From assembly GCA_965216255.1 (NCBI GenBank), contig OZ244148.1, forward strand, positions 5,022,001 to 5,086,000: a stretch of 64,000 nucleotides of DNA. The letters are read 5' to 3'. The notes under the pieces were generated by a model. That model was not told where the DNA came from. It made no database searches and saw only the letters and a list, made by a program, of their open reading frames with translations. The first letter of the stretch is position 1; each line of letters begins with the position of its first letter. Position numbers and translations under genes: made by a program. This DNA comes from G965216255 sp965216255. GTDB taxonomy: Bacteria; Bacteroidota; Rhodothermia; Rhodothermales; Bin80. Below are positions 61,721 to 64,000 of this stretch, one piece after another.

Positions 61721-63700
61721 ATGTCCAAGAGCGCACAGATTTCCGATGCCTATTCCGGCCAGGCCGATATCTACGAGATTCCTGCGACATTCCAGTCCCG
61801 TGCCCACGTACGTTCCATGGAGGATTACCGGGCCCGCTACCGGCGATCCATTGAAGATCCGGACGGATTCTGGGCTGAGGAGGCCCGGCGCATAGACTGG
61901 TTCGCGCCATTTGGGCCGGTCCGCAACGTGTCTTTTGCCTCTGACAACGTTTCGATCCGGTGGTTCGAGGGTGGCAAAACGAATGCGTCCCATAACTGTC
62001 TGGATCGCCATCTTGCGCGCCGGGGCGACCAGACTGCGTTGATCTGGGAGCCCGATGATCCCGGGGCTCCCGTTCGGCACGTGTCCTACCGGCAGTTGCA
62101 CGCGCAGGTCTGCCGCCTGGCTAACGTGCTCAAAGCTCATGGTGTACACAAAGGTGACAGGGTAACGCTGTATCTGCCGATGATTCCCGAGGCGGTGGCG
62201 GCGATGCTGGCGTGCAGTCGCATTGGCGCCATTCATTCCGTTGTCTTCGCGGGCTTTTCGCCTGATGCGCTAGCCGACCGCATTCTGGACTGCGATTCCA
62301 CCTTTGTCATCACTGCAGACGAGGGGGTCCGGGGATCGCGCCGCGTGCCGCTGAAAGTTAACACGGACAAGGCGATCGAACGCTGCCCACAGGTCCGCAA
62401 TGTGCTCGTCGTGCGGCGCACGGGCGCGCAGGTTGCGTGGACGGCGGGGCGTGACTTCTGGTACCACGAAGAATTGGAGGCGGCTTCAGCCGACTGTCCA
62501 AGCGAGGCAATGGATGCCGAAGACCCGCTGTTCATACTGTACACGTCCGGTTCAACGGGCCAGCCCAAGGGCGTGCTCCACACCACCGGAGGCTACCTCG
62601 TCTACACGGCTCTGACGCACCAGTATGTTTTCGATTACCACGACGGGGACGTTTTCTGGTGCACGGCCGACGTGGGCTGGATTACGGGGCATTCTTACAT
62701 TGTATACGGACCTCTGCTGAACGGGGCGACGCAGGTGTTTTTCGAGGGAACGCCCACGTACCCGGACGCCGCGAGGTTCTGGGACGTAGTAGACCGGCAC
62801 CGCGTGACGCAGTTCTATACCGCGCCGACGGCCATACGGGCCCTCATGCGCCACGGAGACGCGTATGTAAAGCGCACCAGCCGGTCCTCTCTACGGCTGC
62901 TCGGGACGGTGGGCGAGCCGATCAATCCCGAGGCCTGGCGCTGGTATCATAGCGTGGTGGGCGATGGGCGTTGCCCGATAGTGGATACGTGGTGGCAGAC
63001 CGAGACCGGCGGAATCATGATTACCCCGCTACCGGGCGCCGTGCCACCCAAGCCAGGGTCGGCGACGCTGCCCTTCTTTGGGATACAGCCGGAGATTCTG
63101 GGCGAGCGGGGCGAAGTGCTTGCCGGTGCTGCGGAGGGGGTGCTGGCCATACGTGATTCGTGGCCCAGCCAGGCACGAACCCTCTACCGGGATCATGGGC
63201 GCTTCGTTCGGACCTACTTTAGCGCGTTCGAAGGCAAGTATTTCACGGGGGACGGCTGCCGTCGGGATGCCGACGGCTATTACTGGATCACCGGGCGCGT
63301 GGATGACGTGCTCAACGTCTCGGGGCACCGCATGGGAACAGCAGAGGTGGAAAGTGCGCTGGTTTCGCACGCGAAGGTGACCGAAGCCGCCGTCGTAGGC
63401 TTCCCCCATCCCATAAAGGGGCAGGGAATATACGCCTACGTAACGCTCGGCGTGGCCGCCATGCCCGACGAGGCATTGCGGCAGGAATTGGTCCGGCATG
63501 TTCGGCAGAGAATTGGCCCCATAGCCAAACCCGATCTCATTCAGTTCGCTCCGGCTTTGCCAAAGACCCGTTCCGGCAAGATCATGCGGCGCATTCTGCG
63601 CAGGATCGCAGGAAACGATTATGGCAGTCTGGGCGACATATCCACGCTGGCCGACCCCTCCGTGGTTGATCGGCTTATTCAGGACCGCCAGAACCGGTAA
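61721..63700 (+). CDS. acs: Acetyl-CoA synthetase
   Basis: 659 residues from ATG 61721, where Acs similarity begins; the frame is open to 61595, overlapping the recQ start region. Adenylation motifs are YTSGSTGQPKGVLHTTGGYL (about 272-291), WCTADVGWITGHSYIVYGPL, VDTWWQTETGGIMITPLPG (about 420-438) and YWITGRVDDVLNVSGHRMGT. The acetylatable Lys lies in KTRSGKIMRRILRR (about 614-627). It activates acetate to acetyl-CoA through acetyl-AMP. Its length matches the usual Acs (about 650). The stop overlaps the convergent neighbour's end by 26 bases. Confidence 0.97.
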   Translation: MSKSAQISDAYSGQADIYEIPATFQSRAHVRSMEDYRARYRRSIEDPDGFWAEEARRIDWFAPFGPVRNVSFASDNVSIRWFEGGKTNASHNCLDRHLARRGDQTALIWEPDDPGAPVRHVSYRQLHAQVCRLANVLKAHGVHKGDRVTLYLPMIPEAVAAMLACSRIGAIHSVVFAGFSPDALADRILDCDSTFVITADEGVRGSRRVPLKVNTDKAIERCPQVRNVLVVRRTGAQVAWTAGRDFWYHEELEAASADCPSEAMDAEDPLFILYTSGSTGQPKGVLHTTGGYLVYTALTHQYVFDYHDGDVFWCTADVGWITGHSYIVYGPLLNGATQVFFEGTPTYPDAARFWDVVDRHRVTQFYTAPTAIRALMRHGDAYVKRTSRSSLRLLGTVGEPINPEAWRWYHSVVGDGRCPIVDTWWQTETGGIMITPLPGAVPPKPGSATLPFFGIQPEILGERGEVLAGAAEGVLAIRDSWPSQARTLYRDHGRFVRTYFSAFEGKYFTGDGCRRDADGYYWITGRVDDVLNVSGHRMGTAEVESALVSHAKVTEAAVVGFPHPIKGQGIYAYVTLGVAAMPDEALRQELVRHVRQRIGPIAKPDLIQFAPALPKTRSGKIMRRILRRIAGNDYGSLGDISTLADPSVVDRLIQDRQNR

Positions 63701-64000
63701 CGCTCAGGCGGTGCGCCCGGCGCACCGCACCCTCCAGGGCGTCCCCCTCGGGGCGGCATACGGACCAGCCGGGGAGGGCTTTTTGCAGCTTGGTCGCAAA
63801 CATGCCAGCATAGTGGGCTGACCGGGCCAGTCCGCCGCAAAGAGCGAGGCGTGCCTGTACAGGAGGGCCATGGCGTACGAGCCGCGCAACCTGCTCTGAG
63901 AGCGCGCTCACTTCGTTTTCCACGATGCCACGGGCTACGGCGTCTCCCCGCTCTGAGGCTTCGAGCACAAGCGGGGCCATACGCTGAATGGGCCACTGCT
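63675..64000 (-). CDS. BadF/BadG-type ATPase, N-acetylglucosamine-kinase-like, C-terminal part
   Basis: The frame is open to the window edge, so the gene continues beyond 64000. The visible residues read QWPIQRMAPLVLEASERGD, ENEVSALSEQVARLVRH, ARLALCGGLARSAHYAGMF and LPGWSVCRPEGDALEGAVRR, ending at TAA 63675-63677. The LxGGLA and DALxGAxxRA pattern is typical of the second ATPase half of BadF/NAG-kinase-like proteins, which phosphorylate amino sugars. It converges on acs, overlapping it by 26 bases. Confidence 0.82.
   Translation of the reverse strand, partial: QWPIQRMAPLVLEASERGDAVARGIVENEVSALSEQVARLVRHGPPVQARLALCGGLARSAHYAGMFATKLQKALPGWSVCRPEGDALEGAVRRAHRLSVTGSGGPE

Overview
The window looks like a chromosome segment from a Rhodothermota/Bacteroidota-type bacterium. 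Several secreted proteins end in a type IX secretion (T9SS) sorting domain with the YPNPFNPST signature. There is also a PorV-like outer-membrane protein, a SusC-style TonB receptor with an N-terminal carboxypeptidase-regulatory domain, and many Tat-exported Gfo/Idh/MocA and TIM-barrel proteins, all typical of marine or host-associated Rhodothermia. No rRNA is present, so this placement is inferred from gene content.

Layout. (1) About 1-12.2 kb is a sugar-metabolism cluster. A nine-gene plus-strand run alternates Gfo/Idh/MocA oxidoreductases with xylose-isomerase-like TIM barrels and includes a formylglycine-enzyme-like lipoprotein and ApbE. Five of its products start with a twin-arginine signal, so much of the pathway probably works in the periplasm. 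A metallo-beta-lactamase-fold hydrolase and another oxidoreductase follow on the minus strand, and a SIS-domain isomerase diverges from them. (2) About 12.6-20 kb is a nest of broken mobile elements: an IS21/IS66 chimera, an IS3 stub, an ISNCY fragment, an IS1634-family transposase gene split by an ORF-less group II intron whose removal restores the reading frame, a second group II intron remnant broken by an IS3 element, and an ISNCY 3' exon. (3) About 20.3-46 kb is an accessory surface-protein region. It holds four leucine-rich-repeat (LRR) proteins with He_PIG-like Ig modules and T9SS tails, an usher-like outer-membrane protein, and a 1459-residue protein that strings Ig-like repeats to a DUF4402/pilin-like and a PapD-chaperone-like region. 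Between them lie decayed mobile and mobilisation genes (IS4, IS5, mobC/mobA, a methyltransferase stub) and small lipoproteins. (4) About 46.4-57.2 kb is a minus-strand export cluster: an FG-GAP protein, then a TonB receptor, a 1130-residue secreted protein, PorV and a secreted amidase. (5) About 57.6-64 kb is housekeeping: a MetE-like methyltransferase, a voltage-gated-type ion channel, tRNA-Asp, tRNA-Phe, recQ, acetyl-CoA synthetase and the end of a BadF/NAG-kinase-type gene.

The most interesting candidate system is the usher-like protein together with the Ig/pilin/chaperone-like giant protein, interleaved with LRR cassettes at 32.4-45.9 kb. It resembles a chaperone-usher pathway with subunit and chaperone fused in one polypeptide. 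Two of the LRR genes share a 98-nt 5' leader with hairpins that show compensatory changes. Function assignments rest on reading motifs by eye; no database search was possible.
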